Assembly (NCBI GenBank): GCA_910584165.1
Contig: CAJTZU010000005.1
Location: 62,001-126,000 of the forward strand
Source: an uncultured Bacilli bacterium
GTDB lineage: Bacteria; Bacillota_I; Bacilli_A; RF39; UBA660
Direction: 5' to 3'
Length of the DNA: 64,000 bases
Positions within the stretch are counted from its first letter, which is position 1; the number at the start of each line of letters is the position of its first letter. Position numbers and translations under genes: made by a program. Of this stretch, positions 24,550-32,530 are shown piece by piece. Below the pieces are notes generated by a model. That model worked only from the letters and a program-made list of their open reading frames with translations. It made no database searches and was not told the origin of the DNA.

Positions 24550-24585
24550 CCTGTTCTTTCATGCGGAAAAGAAAGGATTTTTTTT
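24547..24585 (+). terminator. Riboswitch-controlled terminator directly before folT start
   Basis: AATCCT-TTCT pairs with AGAA-AGGATT (24547-24557 with 24570-24579), followed by T residues up to 24585; the ATG is at 24586. The 5' arm shares AAT (24547-24549) with the closing helix of the aptamer, and the 3' arm contains the GAAAGGA ribosome binding site, so the hairpin can block both transcription and translation. Confidence 0.75.
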
Positions 24586-25107
24586 ATGAACAAGTCAAAG
24601 AGAATAATATTATGTGCGCTTTTTATTGCTGCTTGTGTTGTATTAGGGAGAATTTTATCAATTAGAACTCCTTTGCTTACTATCGGATTTTCTTTTGTTC
24701 CTATTATGTTAGGAGCTATTCTTTTAGGAACAAAATATAGTATTTTTATTGCTACTATTAGTGATGTAATTGGAGCTTTATTATTTCCAACAGGAAACTA
24801 TTTTTTTGGGTTTACTATAACTGCTTTTTTTACAGGATTAGTATATGGGCTTATATTGTATAGAAAAGAATTTAAAGTAGATAAGAGTTTCTTGATTAGA
24901 CTCATTATAAGTACAGTTATCGTTACTGGACTATTAAATGGTGGATTAAATACTATATGGATTATGATGATAAGTAAGGGCGCTAGTAAAGTAGTAGTCC
25001 CAGTTAGAATATTAAAACAATTAATTATGGCTCCTATTAAAGTATTTACTATGCTTTCTTTATGTAAAATATTGGAAGAAAGGATAAAAAAATTAATTCA
25101 TGATTAA
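24586..25107 (+). CDS. folT: FolT-like folate ECF transporter S component
   Basis: 173 residues, about five to six transmembrane helices. N-terminal ALFIAACVVLGRILSI, FSFVPIMLGAILLGTKYSI, and ATISDVIGALLFPTGNYFFGFT are the pattern of folate-family ECF substrate-binding components. It would bind folate in the membrane and dock on an EcfA/EcfT energising module, here encoded directly downstream. Overlaps ecfA by eight bases. Expression is likely controlled by the leader at 24338-24585. Confidence 0.88.
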   Translation: MNKSKRIILCALFIAACVVLGRILSIRTPLLTIGFSFVPIMLGAILLGTKYSIFIATISDVIGALLFPTGNYFFGFTITAFFTGLVYGLILYRKEFKVDKSFLIRLIISTVIVTGLLNGGLNTIWIMMISKGASKVVVPVRILKQLIMAPIKVFTMLSLCKILEERIKKLIHD

Positions 25108-25888
25108 ATTGCAAAATGTAACTTTTCAATATGATAAAGTAATTTTAGACCAAATAGATATGACTATTAAAAAATCAAAAATAACATTTATTATAGGACC
25201 AAATGGTAGTGGAAAATCTACTTTAGCAAGTATTATTAGTGGTTTATTGTTTCCTAAAGCAGGAAAGATTTATTTAGATGATATTGAATTGAATAGAAAA
25301 GTTAGTAATCAGCTTATTAGAAAAAAAGTAGGGATGATTCTTCAAAATCCAAGTAACCAAATGCTATTTTCTAAAGTATATGATGATATAAAGTTTACTC
25401 TGGAGAACATGAAAGTTCCTAAAGTGGAAATTCCTACTAAAATAGAAGAAAGTTTAAAAAAAGTAAATATGCTTTCTTTTATGGATGCGAACCCTTATAA
25501 TTTGTCAGGAGGGGAGAAACAGAGAATAGCAATTGCTTCTCAATTATCTTTAAATCCTGATTACCTCATTTTTGATGAAGCTACATCTATGCTTGATATA
25601 TGTGGAAAAAAGTCACTTTATCAATTGATAAAGAAGTTAAAAAAAGAAATGGGGATTATTTTTATTACGAATAACATGGAAGAACTTGTTTATGCAGATG
25701 ATATTTTTATTATAGATAATCGAAAAGTATATAAATATACATTGACTGATATTATGAAGGATAATACAATTTTAACGAATCATAAATTGGACATTCCTTT
25801 TATATTTAAAATTTCTAGTGTACTTAATATAGAAAATCCTAAAGAGTTAAATGAAATTTCCATATTAGAAAGAATGGGTATCTCTTGA
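25100..25888 (+). CDS. ECF transporter ATPase (EcfA-type)
   Basis: 262 residues. Walker A GPNGSGKST (33-41), Q-loop ILQNPSNQM, signature LSGGE (135-139), Walker B YLIFDE (155-160); the expected switch His near ITNNMEE is replaced (ITNN rather than ITHD/ITHH), unusual for an energetic ATPase. Only one ATPase gene is in the operon where EcfA1/EcfA2 usually come as a pair, so it would act as a homodimer or pair with an ATPase encoded elsewhere. Overlaps both neighbours. Confidence 0.85.
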   Translation: MIKLQNVTFQYDKVILDQIDMTIKKSKITFIIGPNGSGKSTLASIISGLLFPKAGKIYLDDIELNRKVSNQLIRKKVGMILQNPSNQMLFSKVYDDIKFTLENMKVPKVEIPTKIEESLKKVNMLSFMDANPYNLSGGEKQRIAIASQLSLNPDYLIFDEATSMLDICGKKSLYQLIKKLKKEMGIIFITNNMEELVYADDIFIIDNRKVYKYTLTDIMKDNTILTNHKLDIPFIFKISSVLNIENPKELNEISILERMGIS

Positions 25889-26454
25889 TTTATTTCTTAG
25901 TACTAATTTTTTTCTTTCTTTATAGTTTCGTGTTATTTATTATTGATAATATTTACTTATTATGTTTATTTTTTCTATTTAATCTTATTATTTCATTATT
26001 TGTGAGAATCTCTTTTAAAAAACATTTCAAAGTATTGGTTACTAATTTAACATTTATTTTATTTATTATATTATGTAATTTCTTATTTAGTAGTATAGAA
26101 GAATCTTTAAAAGTTGGGATTAGACTTTTCCTAGCGATTGACTATACGTATATAATGGGAAATTATTTTAATCCTAGTCGTATAAGGATGGCTTTTCGAT
26201 ATCTTTTTTCTCCTTTAAAATTATTAAAAGTAGACATAGCTGCTTTAACTTTAATCCTATCTATATCATTAGCTTTTATTCCCATTTTAATGGATGAAGC
26301 TAAAATGATAAAGATATCTCTTAAAAGTAAAGGCTTTGATTTTAATTTTAAAAATGTTATCACTAAACCTCATATTTATTTAATTACTTTTTTAAATGGT
26401 TTATTTGATAGAGTTGATGAGATAGAGAGAAGTTTGCAATTAAAAGGGTACTAA
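25885..26454 (+). CDS. EcfT-like ECF transmembrane component
   Basis: 189 residues, about four to five transmembrane helices in the first 125 residues, then the cytoplasmic coupling region. The two EcfT Ala-Arg-Gly signatures appear in altered form as LKSKGFD and LQLKGY, in the expected positions (about 148-152 and 185-189). Start is TTG overlapping the TGA of ecfA (TTGA). Shorter than many EcfT proteins (about 250-265), so this is a compact version. Completes a folT-ecfA-ecfT operon. Confidence 0.8.
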   Translation: MIYFLVLIFFFLYSFVLFIIDNIYLLCLFFLFNLIISLFVRISFKKHFKVLVTNLTFILFIILCNFLFSSIEESLKVGIRLFLAIDYTYIMGNYFNPSRIRMAFRYLFSPLKLLKVDIAALTLILSISLAFIPILMDEAKMIKISLKSKGFDFNFKNVITKPHIYLITFLNGLFDRVDEIERSLQLKGY

Positions 26455-26477
26455 AAAAGGATTTTTAAATCCTTTTT
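26449..26477. terminator. Bidirectional terminator after ecfT
   Basis: AAAAAAGGATTT/AAATCCTTTTTA stem between convergent genes. Confidence 0.85.
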
Positions 26478-26871
26478 ATTTTTCTTCATTATTGATTTGA
26501 TTGTTAGAAGTATTTTCCTTACTTTTGAAATATTTAATAAAGCATACTATGGATATGATAAAACAAATGCAACTAATAGAATAACAAACAATATAAATAA
26601 TAGACATATTCGTTATAAATGGGTCTGGGTTGGCAAGAAGAATCAGACCTAATGTAACTATAATAAATATAACCCAGAAAGCTGTAGAAATAGTTTCTAT
26701 TAGAAATGGTACTGCTAATAGAACGATTGCTATAACTAAAAAGATAATAGCGGCAATTAAAAAAGATACCTTTCCATTTTCTTTTCTTTGATAGCTTGGA
26801 TTAATTTGACCACACATAGTACAGAAGCGATGGTTGGGATTTAATTTATTTCCACAATGAGTACAAAACAT
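26476..26871 (-). CDS. Zinc-ribbon protein with three membrane helices
   Basis: 131 residues. N-terminal zinc ribbon with Cys3, Cys6, Cys17, Cys20, then hydrophobic helices at about 35-58, 62-80 and 92-112 and a charged tail. Small zinc-ribbon membrane proteins like this are common in Firmicutes and have no defined role. GAAGGGAAAG precedes the ATG. Single leftward gene. Confidence 0.65.
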   Translation of the reverse strand: MFCTHCGNKLNPNHRFCTMCGQINPSYQRKENGKVSFLIAAIIFLVIAIVLLAVPFLIETISTAFWVIFIIVTLGLILLANPDPFITNMSIIYIVCYSISCICFIISIVCFIKYFKSKENTSNNQINNEEK

Positions 26872-26998
26872 TCTTTCCCTTCTCTCTAATATCTTAGCTA
26901 AATTATAACATAGAATAATCTCTTTTGTTCATATAATCTTGTTATTTTTTTAAAACTACTAAAAAAATATGTTAAAATAGTAATTAGGAGTTGATATT

Positions 26999-27895
26999 AT
27001 GAAAAGTTTTTATATTGATCTTGGTTCATCAACTATAAAAGTTTATTGTTATGAAAAAGAATTGAAATTAATGGAAGAAAATTCTATATATTTTAAAAAT
27101 GATTTTGATGCGGTGAAGGGAATTAGTGAAAAAAATTTAAAAGAACTATGTGATTATTTTAAAAATATTAAAAAGAAGTACAATTTACGATATGATAATA
27201 CTAATATCTTTGTCACTGGAATTTTTAGAAATTTGATTCCTGAAAGAAAACAAGAACTAGTAAAATTATTTAATGATGAATTTGATTTACACTTTAATAT
27301 TATTAGTCATGGAATTGAGAATTACTATTTAGCGAAAGCAATGGAAAATGATTATAATGGAAAAAAAGTTTTAATAATTAATATGGGGGGTAAAACGACT
27401 GAATTAGTAACTTTTATTGGCTCTAAAATCACAGATACTAAGAATTTGAATTTAGGAGTTGCAGATTTATTAAATGCTTTTAGCAAAGTAAATGAAAAGT
27501 ATAGTGGTGATTCTCTAGAAGATATGGAAAAATTTGTTAGTGAGAAATTAATTAATATTGAGTTAGATAAAGATTATGATTGTGCTATATTTACAGGTGG
27601 AGAAGAAAGGTTTGAATTATTAACAGGGTTTCATTTAGTAGAAAACACTTTGTTTCATGATAATATTCATAAGTATATGCTGAGTTTAGAAGATTATATA
27701 AAGGGTACTGAAAGCGTATTTTATGATATTTCTATGGAAGAATTATATCAGTTAATGCCATCTAATCCAAAATGGATGGATGGGGCTAGAAGTGGTGCTA
27801 TTATTCCTTTGGCTTTATTCAAAATGTCAAATGTAAGTTGGATTATTCCTTCTGATTTAAATTTAATAAATGGTGTTATTAATGATTTAAAGTAA
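26999..27895 (+). CDS. Ppx/GppA-like ASKHA phosphatase (paralogue 2)
   Basis: 298 residues. YIDLGSSTIKVYCYEKE at the N-terminus, FVTGIFRNL, and LIINMGGKTTELVTF correspond block by block to the protein at 15623-16510, as do a DDWMDGAR/GWWRGAR-type C-terminal block (here NPKWMDGARSGA) and the final IP-x-x-x-x-x-I-G/NG motif. The canonical exopolyphosphatase domains beyond the ASKHA core are absent. Substrate unknown. TGTTAAAAT upstream is a probable extended -10, and TTAGGAG lies before the ATG. Confidence 0.7.
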   Translation: MKSFYIDLGSSTIKVYCYEKELKLMEENSIYFKNDFDAVKGISEKNLKELCDYFKNIKKKYNLRYDNTNIFVTGIFRNLIPERKQELVKLFNDEFDLHFNIISHGIENYYLAKAMENDYNGKKVLIINMGGKTTELVTFIGSKITDTKNLNLGVADLLNAFSKVNEKYSGDSLEDMEKFVSEKLINIELDKDYDCAIFTGGEERFELLTGFHLVENTLFHDNIHKYMLSLEDYIKGTESVFYDISMEELYQLMPSNPKWMDGARSGAIIPLALFKMSNVSWIIPSDLNLINGVINDLK

Positions 27896-27944
27896 TAAAT
27901 TTAGAAATAATGAATTCATAATAGGTTTGGAGAATAGAAAAAGT

Positions 27945-28640
27945 ATGGAAACGAATGATAAAATAGAAGAAACAATTACTACTTATAATAATATAGTAGA
28001 AGAATACATTCAATATTTTAATTCTAAAGATTTACATGGTAATGTTCAATTTCAAAAAGAAATAGATATTTTAGTAAATCAGTTAGAAGAGGGAAGTAGT
28101 ATTTTAGATGTTGGTACAGCTACTGGAGATTACCCTAAATATTTAACAGAAAAATGTAATAAACATTTTAAAGTCACTGGCATTGATTCTTCTATTAATA
28201 TGATTAATGTAGCTAGAAAAAAAGCACCTAAGGCTAATTTTCAAATAATGGATATGAGAGAATTATCAATGCCTAAAAATAGTTTTGACGCTATTATTTG
28301 TTTAGCCACTTTAATCCACGTTGATGATAATACTGCTATTTCCATATTAGAAAAATTTGATGCTATATTAAGTAGTAATGGAATTATTATCATTAATGTT
28401 ATGGAACATACTAGCGGTGATAAAGAAATATATGGTGAAGAACCATTTAATCCCAAATATAATACCTATTTTAATAGATATTCCAAATCCTTTTTTATCG
28501 ATTGGTTTAAAAATAAGGATTATGAGATTTTAAATATACTAGATAATCCTATTTTTAATAAAGAAGAAGTAAAAGAACCTAGTGTTGATACTAATCAGTT
28601 TTCCATTATTATAAAAAAACAAAGAGATGTGGGGAGATAA
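27945..28640 (+). CDS. Class I SAM-dependent methyltransferase
   Basis: 231 residues. Motif I SILDVGTATGDYPKYL, motif II TGIDSSINMINVA, and IICLATLIHVDD are classic for a small-molecule methyltransferase with the Rossmann-like fold. The acceptor is unknown. The start is ambiguous: ATG at 27945 has GGAG 12 bases upstream; a TTG at 27927 is an alternative adding six residues. Probably cotranscribed with a 36-residue membrane peptide directly after it. Confidence 0.82.
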   Translation: METNDKIEETITTYNNIVEEYIQYFNSKDLHGNVQFQKEIDILVNQLEEGSSILDVGTATGDYPKYLTEKCNKHFKVTGIDSSINMINVARKKAPKANFQIMDMRELSMPKNSFDAIICLATLIHVDDNTAISILEKFDAILSSNGIIIINVMEHTSGDKEIYGEEPFNPKYNTYFNRYSKSFFIDWFKNKDYEILNILDNPIFNKEEVKEPSVDTNQFSIIIKKQRDVGR

Positions 28641-28642
28641 GT

Positions 28643-28753
28643 ATGTTAATAAAAATATATTTAATTGAAATGTTAATTAGTATTGGTTCTATTCCTGTAT
28701 TAATCTATTCTATATATGGTAATTCGTATAAGAATATTTGTAAAAAGAAATAA
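28643..28753 (+). CDS. Tiny 36-residue membrane peptide
   Basis: ATG at 28643 with GGGGAG eight bases upstream, two bases after the methyltransferase stop; encodes one hydrophobic helix (about 2-25) and a basic tail ending in CKKK. No family is recognised. The ribosome binding site and position support translation, but the peptide is short and the call is tentative. Confidence 0.45.
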   Translation: MLIKIYLIEMLISIGSIPVLIYSIYGNSYKNICKKK

Positions 28754-28783
28754 TATAAAGGGTAGACTAGAAGTCAATTAAGA

Positions 28784-28817
28784 AATAGTAATTGTCATTA
28801 GGCAACTACTATTTTTT
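28784..28817 (+). terminator. Terminator after methyltransferase operon
   Basis: AATAGTA-TTG pairs with CAA-TACTATT followed by TTTTT. The stretch from here to 28912 shows no convincing gene on either strand. Confidence 0.75.
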
Positions 28818-28912
28818 GTTTTGATATATTTCTTTTTCAGTGTTGGCTAGCTAGGATATAAATCCTCCATATGAGCTTCTTCTAAGATAAGAGAATTTTG
28901 TTTATTTATATA

Positions 28913-28957
28913 AAATAAAAACTTACAAACTTGTTATAAGTCTGTAAGTTGTTTTTT
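28913..28957 (-). terminator. Terminator for tRNA-Gly
   Basis: On the minus strand AACTTACA...TGTAAGTT stem followed by TTTATTTT, three bases past the tRNA 3' end. Confidence 0.8.
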
Positions 28958-28959
28958 AA

Positions 28960-29034
28960 TGGAGCAAGTGACCAGAATCGAACTGGCATCCCAGCCTTGG
29001 CAAGGCCGTGTACTAACCATTGTACTACACCTGC
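28960..29034 (-). tRNA. tRNA-Gly (GCC)
   Basis: 75-nt cloverleaf on the minus strand: acceptor GCAGGTG/CACTTGC, discriminator T, encoded CCA, anticodon loop TTGCCAA (anticodon GCC) on stem CGGCC/GGCTG, T-arm with GTTCGATTC. Own promoter and terminator, a single-gene unit. Confidence 0.95.
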
Positions 29035-29050
29035 AAATAAGTACATACTA

Positions 29051-29056
29051 ATTATA
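29051..29056 (-). promoter_or_regulatory. -10 element for tRNA-Gly
   Basis: Reads TATAAT on the minus strand, preceded by TGA (TGATATAAT), 17 bases upstream of the tRNA 5' end. 29057-29137 is A-rich with no gene seen. Confidence 0.65.
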
Positions 29057-29141
29057 TCATAAAAAAGAAAAAAGTATACCAAAAATTAAAAAAAATAGAA
29101 AAAAATAAAGGTGTAGCACAATGTAAAATATAACTTTAGAA

Positions 29142-29172
29142 AAATAAAAGAAGTTTTCACTTCTTTATTTTT
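29142..29172 (-). terminator. Terminator of dehydratase-activase operon
   Basis: AAATAAAGAAGT-GAAA-ACTTCTTTTATTT on the minus strand, overlapping the stop of the 29165 gene. Confidence 0.8.
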
Positions 29173-30121
29173 TGATTGGGATGGCTCCATTTTCACATCT
29201 ATTTCCCCAAGAGTCAATCATTTTCTTATCTTTATAGACACAGATGATTTCACAATGATTAGCGCATTTTTGGCATTCTATACCAACTGTTGAAAATTCC
29301 ATATCTACTATATCAAAAGAAAAGTCATTTTCGACTTTTGATTTTCTAGCTAGAATAGCAACTCCTAAAGCTCCCATTAAATGACTGTTAGGGTCAACGA
29401 TAACATCATGACCAGTTGCTTCTTCAAAGGCTTTGGTAACCCCAATATTTTTAGATACGCCACCTTGAAATACGATAGGGGGAAGTATCTTTTTTCCTTT
29501 TCCAACATTATTTAAGTAGTTTGTAACAACAGCCTTACAAAGACCTGCAATAATATCTTCTTTTTTGTGACCAATTTGAGCTTTATGTACTAAGTCTGAT
29601 TCTGCAAATACTGTACAACGAGCTGCTATATTGGTTGGCTTTTTACTTTTAAGGGCAATTTTACCGAACTCTTCTACTTCTACACCTAATCTTTTTGCTT
29701 GACTAGAAAGAAATGATCCTGTTCCTGCTGCACATAACGTATTCATCGCATAATCTACAACAACACCATCTTCTACTAAAATGATTTTAGAATCTTGCCC
29801 ACCAATTTCTAGAATAGTTCTAACATCTGGATAAAGGGAGGTAGTTCCTATTGCATGTGCTGTAATTTCATTTTTAACAACACTAGCATTTACCATAGCA
29901 CCAATTAATTTTCTAGCACTTCCTGTAGTACCAACAGAAACAATTTTATAAGTTTTCTTTTTAAATTGACTCTCTAATACTTTTAATAATCTTTTTACAG
30001 CATCCATAGGATTTCCTTCTGTCCAAAGATATTCACTAGCAAGTATTTTATTGTTTTCATCAATAATAACACCTTTTGTGGAGATAGAACCGATGTCTAT
30101 TCCTAAATATGCTTTTTTCAT
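29165..30121 (-). CDS. Acyl-CoA dehydratase activase (BadF/HgdC family ATPase)
   Basis: 318 residues. ASKHA phosphate loops GIDIGSISTKG (7-17) and ILEIGGQDSK (104-113), plus NTLCAAGTGSFL with Cys130 and AARCTVFAESD with a second Cys near 168, the two ligands of the dimer-bridging [4Fe-4S] cluster in HgdC-type activators. A C-terminal extra Cys cluster (CQKCANHCEIIC) is seen in members linked to COG3580/3581 proteins. It drives ATP-dependent electron transfer to a dehydratase-like partner; the partners here are the two upstream genes, overlapping by four bases. Confidence 0.87.
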   Translation of the reverse strand: MKKAYLGIDIGSISTKGVIIDENNKILASEYLWTEGNPMDAVKRLLKVLESQFKKKTYKIVSVGTTGSARKLIGAMVNASVVKNEITAHAIGTTSLYPDVRTILEIGGQDSKIILVEDGVVVDYAMNTLCAAGTGSFLSSQAKRLGVEVEEFGKIALKSKKPTNIAARCTVFAESDLVHKAQIGHKKEDIIAGLCKAVVTNYLNNVGKGKKILPPIVFQGGVSKNIGVTKAFEEATGHDVIVDPNSHLMGALGVAILARKSKVENDFSFDIVDMEFSTVGIECQKCANHCEIICVYKDKKMIDSWGNRCENGAIPIKK

Positions 30122-31185
30122 TTTTTCTTCTCCTTTCTCATTATAATCATGTCATAGAAAGCTTCTAATCTAGTTTGAATTCCTGTTTCACTTGTCTGTG
30201 AATCAAAACTAAAGTAAAGAATGGGGATTTTATAGTCATTACTAATTTTTTGTAGTACTGGCATAGCATCTATTTCTGGGGTACATCCAAAAGATTTGAC
30301 ATGGACGATTCCATCAAATCCTTCTTTAGCCCATTCTAGTGCTTTATAAACAGTTGCCATAGAAGTAGCGCCCATATAATATTTTACATAGTGTTTAATA
30401 AATTTCTTTTGTTTTTTACCATCATTATGAATAACAGAATTACTAACATTCATCCAACGATAGATAACGATACCTTTTTTAGCAAGTTCTTTTTCAATAA
30501 AGTGATTGCTGAAAGGTTCCATAATTGTGTAATACTCTCCAACAATTCCAATTTTAATTAATTTTTTAGGTTTCTTTAGTTTTACATTCTTTAGTTTTTT
30601 CATGTACTCTTTTGTAATCTTTTTTACATCTTTTTTTGTTTCAACACTTTTCAAGGCATTTAAATATTCTTCATGGATTTTTTCCATTTCTCCATCTTTT
30701 TTTTCAAAACCAACATTCTGTCTTACAAAATCTTCTACTTCATCGATGCATTCAACCATTTTTAAAAAAGTTAATAGAGAAGAAGCAATTTTTTTCACGC
30801 TTAAATCTGGATTTACTTTTTTAAATTCCTCATAAAAGGTAAGAGGCTTTTGATAGTCTGCACGAGACATGTTGATGAATTTTACGTTGTATCCTAAGTC
30901 CTTTAGAATCTGTTCATGTAATTCGCCATAGAAACCTAATCTGCAAACACCACCTGTTTGCACTAGTGTGTTAGCGCCTGCTTCAATTGCTTCAATGTAG
31001 TTTCCTAAATTAAATTTGAAGGGTGAACATACATAATCAGGACTATACTTACTTCCTATTTCTAGTGTCTTTTTAGTAGAAGGGGGAGGAGTAATATATT
31101 CGACTCCTAATCCTTTGGTAAATAAAAATTCTAGTGCGATGTGATAATTACCAAAACGGGGGAATGCTATTTTACATTTTTCCAT
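30118..31185 (-). CDS. 2-hydroxyacyl-CoA dehydratase-like protein (COG3580 type)
   Basis: 355 residues. N-terminal KIAFPRFGNYHIALEFL, a DYVCSPFKFNLGNYIEA block with a conserved Cys, TGGVCRLGFYGELHEQIL with another, and C-terminal VKSFGCTPEIDAM plus ISNDYKIPILYFSFD-type motifs match the DUF2229/HgdB-like family, with Cys residues suited to iron-sulphur binding. The start at 31185 has AAGGAGG; the longer frame to 31221 runs into the upstream gene. Forms a coupled three-gene operon with the activase and 31172 gene. Substrate unknown. Confidence 0.8.
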   Translation of the reverse strand: MEKCKIAFPRFGNYHIALEFLFTKGLGVEYITPPPSTKKTLEIGSKYSPDYVCSPFKFNLGNYIEAIEAGANTLVQTGGVCRLGFYGELHEQILKDLGYNVKFINMSRADYQKPLTFYEEFKKVNPDLSVKKIASSLLTFLKMVECIDEVEDFVRQNVGFEKKDGEMEKIHEEYLNALKSVETKKDVKKITKEYMKKLKNVKLKKPKKLIKIGIVGEYYTIMEPFSNHFIEKELAKKGIVIYRWMNVSNSVIHNDGKKQKKFIKHYVKYYMGATSMATVYKALEWAKEGFDGIVHVKSFGCTPEIDAMPVLQKISNDYKIPILYFSFDSQTSETGIQTRLEAFYDMIIMRKEKKK

Positions 31186-32098
31186 GTTGCTCCTCCTTTT
31201 TAATTTTGATAATATCGACAAAGCTTTCTAATCTAGTTTCCAAACCAGCACTTCCTTCTTGCCCATCTAGTACTAAATTTAAAATAGGAATTCCTTTTAC
31301 TCTTCTTAGAATAATTTCATTTACTAAAGAATCTGGACCACATGGAAAAGAACTCATTAAAATGATACCATCTACTTTATCTTTATATAGTTCTATTGCA
31401 CCTACCAATTCCTTATTAAAAGCCCAAGGAAGTGTTTCACTAATTTTAGAGGATGCTTCTCTAGCTTCTTTTTTATCACATAAATCGGCAATAATAGGAG
31501 CAACACCTAATTCTTTTAAATACTGGATAATTGGATCTCCTATATATCTATCATAGACATTGTATTGATGTCCAACCAATAGTATTTTTAAAGAATTTCC
31601 TTCTAATAGAGTTTCTTGTTCTCTAATATCCATAATTTGATTTGTTTTTTCATTTTGTTTAGCAATCAAATAGGCTCTTGTAATAGCAACTTTTTTAAAT
31701 CCTAGAAATTTTCCCATTTTTAAGAAGGCTCTAAATTCATTAGCAGTCTCTTTTGGATTGATATTGTAGTAAAGAATTTTTATTTTTTGTTCTCTAAAAG
31801 TATTGTTTACAACATCATAGATAGCTTGAAATTTTGTGCATACGGTTCCATCACTACCATAGCCAAATACTCTAGGTACTAAAATATAGTCACATTTATC
31901 TAACAAGTAAGCGACATGGCCTAGATAGATTTTAGAAGAAAGACATGCTTCATCTATCGCATAAATAGTTCCATTTTTATAAATTTCTCTATTGGTATAG
32001 GGACTTACTACATAGTCTAGTCCTAATTCCTCAAAAAAGCTTTCCCATAAATAGTGATATTTATAATATAGGAAAGCTCTTGGTATTCCAATTTTCAT
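31172..32098 (-). CDS. DUF2229/COG3581-type dehydratase-activase-associated protein
   Basis: 308 residues. N-terminal KIGIPRAFLYYKYHYLWESFF, IDEACLSSKIYLGHVAYLL (conserved Cys), LVPRVF and C-terminal MSSFPCGPDSLVNEI with NLVLDGQEGSAGLETRLESF are the signatures of this family. In other bacteria the same domains occur fused with the activase in one large protein. First gene of the leftward operon; overlaps the next gene by 14 bases. Start at 32098 rather than 32110 because of the GGTGAG spacing. Confidence 0.8.
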   Translation of the reverse strand: MKIGIPRAFLYYKYHYLWESFFEELGLDYVVSPYTNREIYKNGTIYAIDEACLSSKIYLGHVAYLLDKCDYILVPRVFGYGSDGTVCTKFQAIYDVVNNTFREQKIKILYYNINPKETANEFRAFLKMGKFLGFKKVAITRAYLIAKQNEKTNQIMDIREQETLLEGNSLKILLVGHQYNVYDRYIGDPIIQYLKELGVAPIIADLCDKKEAREASSKISETLPWAFNKELVGAIELYKDKVDGIILMSSFPCGPDSLVNEIILRRVKGIPILNLVLDGQEGSAGLETRLESFVDIIKIKKEEQHGKM

Positions 32099-32155
32099 AC
32101 AACTCACCACTCACAATTATTTTATCATAAAATGTATAAATCTGATAAAAAAATG

Positions 32156-32164
32156 TGCTATAAT
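32156..32164 (+). promoter_or_regulatory. Promoter of cupin/MBL genes
   Basis: TG-C-TATAAT with TATAAT at 32159-32164. The ATG at 32163 overlaps it, so translation must start further downstream. Confidence 0.65.
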
Positions 32165-32183
32165 GGAAAAGTGGAGGATGGAT

Positions 32184-32516
32184 ATGTATAAGAAAATATC
32201 AAAGAATGAAAAAGTAACAAGAAAGATTAGTGAAGTTCATTCTGCAGATAATTATCTAACAAAAGAGATAACAGAAAATGTGAGTTTAGCAGTCACTAAA
32301 TTGAATGGAAATTTAGATTCTAGTAAGATAGAAAATGAAAGAGTTTACTATTTTATAGAAGCGAATGTAGATTTTATAATAGATGATGAAAAAGTTCATT
32401 GTGAAAGTGGAGATGTACTATACTTAGAAAAGGGTACCACTTACTCTGCTTGTGGTGAATTTGAGGCAGTTACAGTAAATGTTCCTGCTTATGGGGTAAA
32501 AAAAGAATTACGATAA
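32184..32516 (+). CDS. Cupin-fold protein
   Basis: 110 residues. VYYFIEANVDFIIDDEKVHCESGDVLYLEKGTTY-like strand pattern (about 53-90) with G-D-x-x-Y-L-x-K-G-T is a small single cupin barrel; the metal-binding His/Glu set is incomplete, so it may bind a ligand without catalysis. The start at 32184 lies six bases after GGAGG. Fourteen bases separate it from the MBL-fold gene, indicating an operon. Confidence 0.65.
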   Translation: MYKKISKNEKVTRKISEVHSADNYLTKEITENVSLAVTKLNGNLDSSKIENERVYYFIEANVDFIIDDEKVHCESGDVLYLEKGTTYSACGEFEAVTVNVPAYGVKKELR

Positions 32517-32530
32517 AATGGAGGAATAAA

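Noticed and set aside
28818..28912. Small ORF or RNA in the gap before tRNA-Gly
   Set aside because: Only very short frames without ribosome binding sites and no stable hairpin apart from the flanking terminators.
31134..31556. 140-codon plus-strand frame opposite the dehydratase-like genes
   Set aside because: Antisense to two well-supported overlapping genes; no ribosome binding site or promoter.
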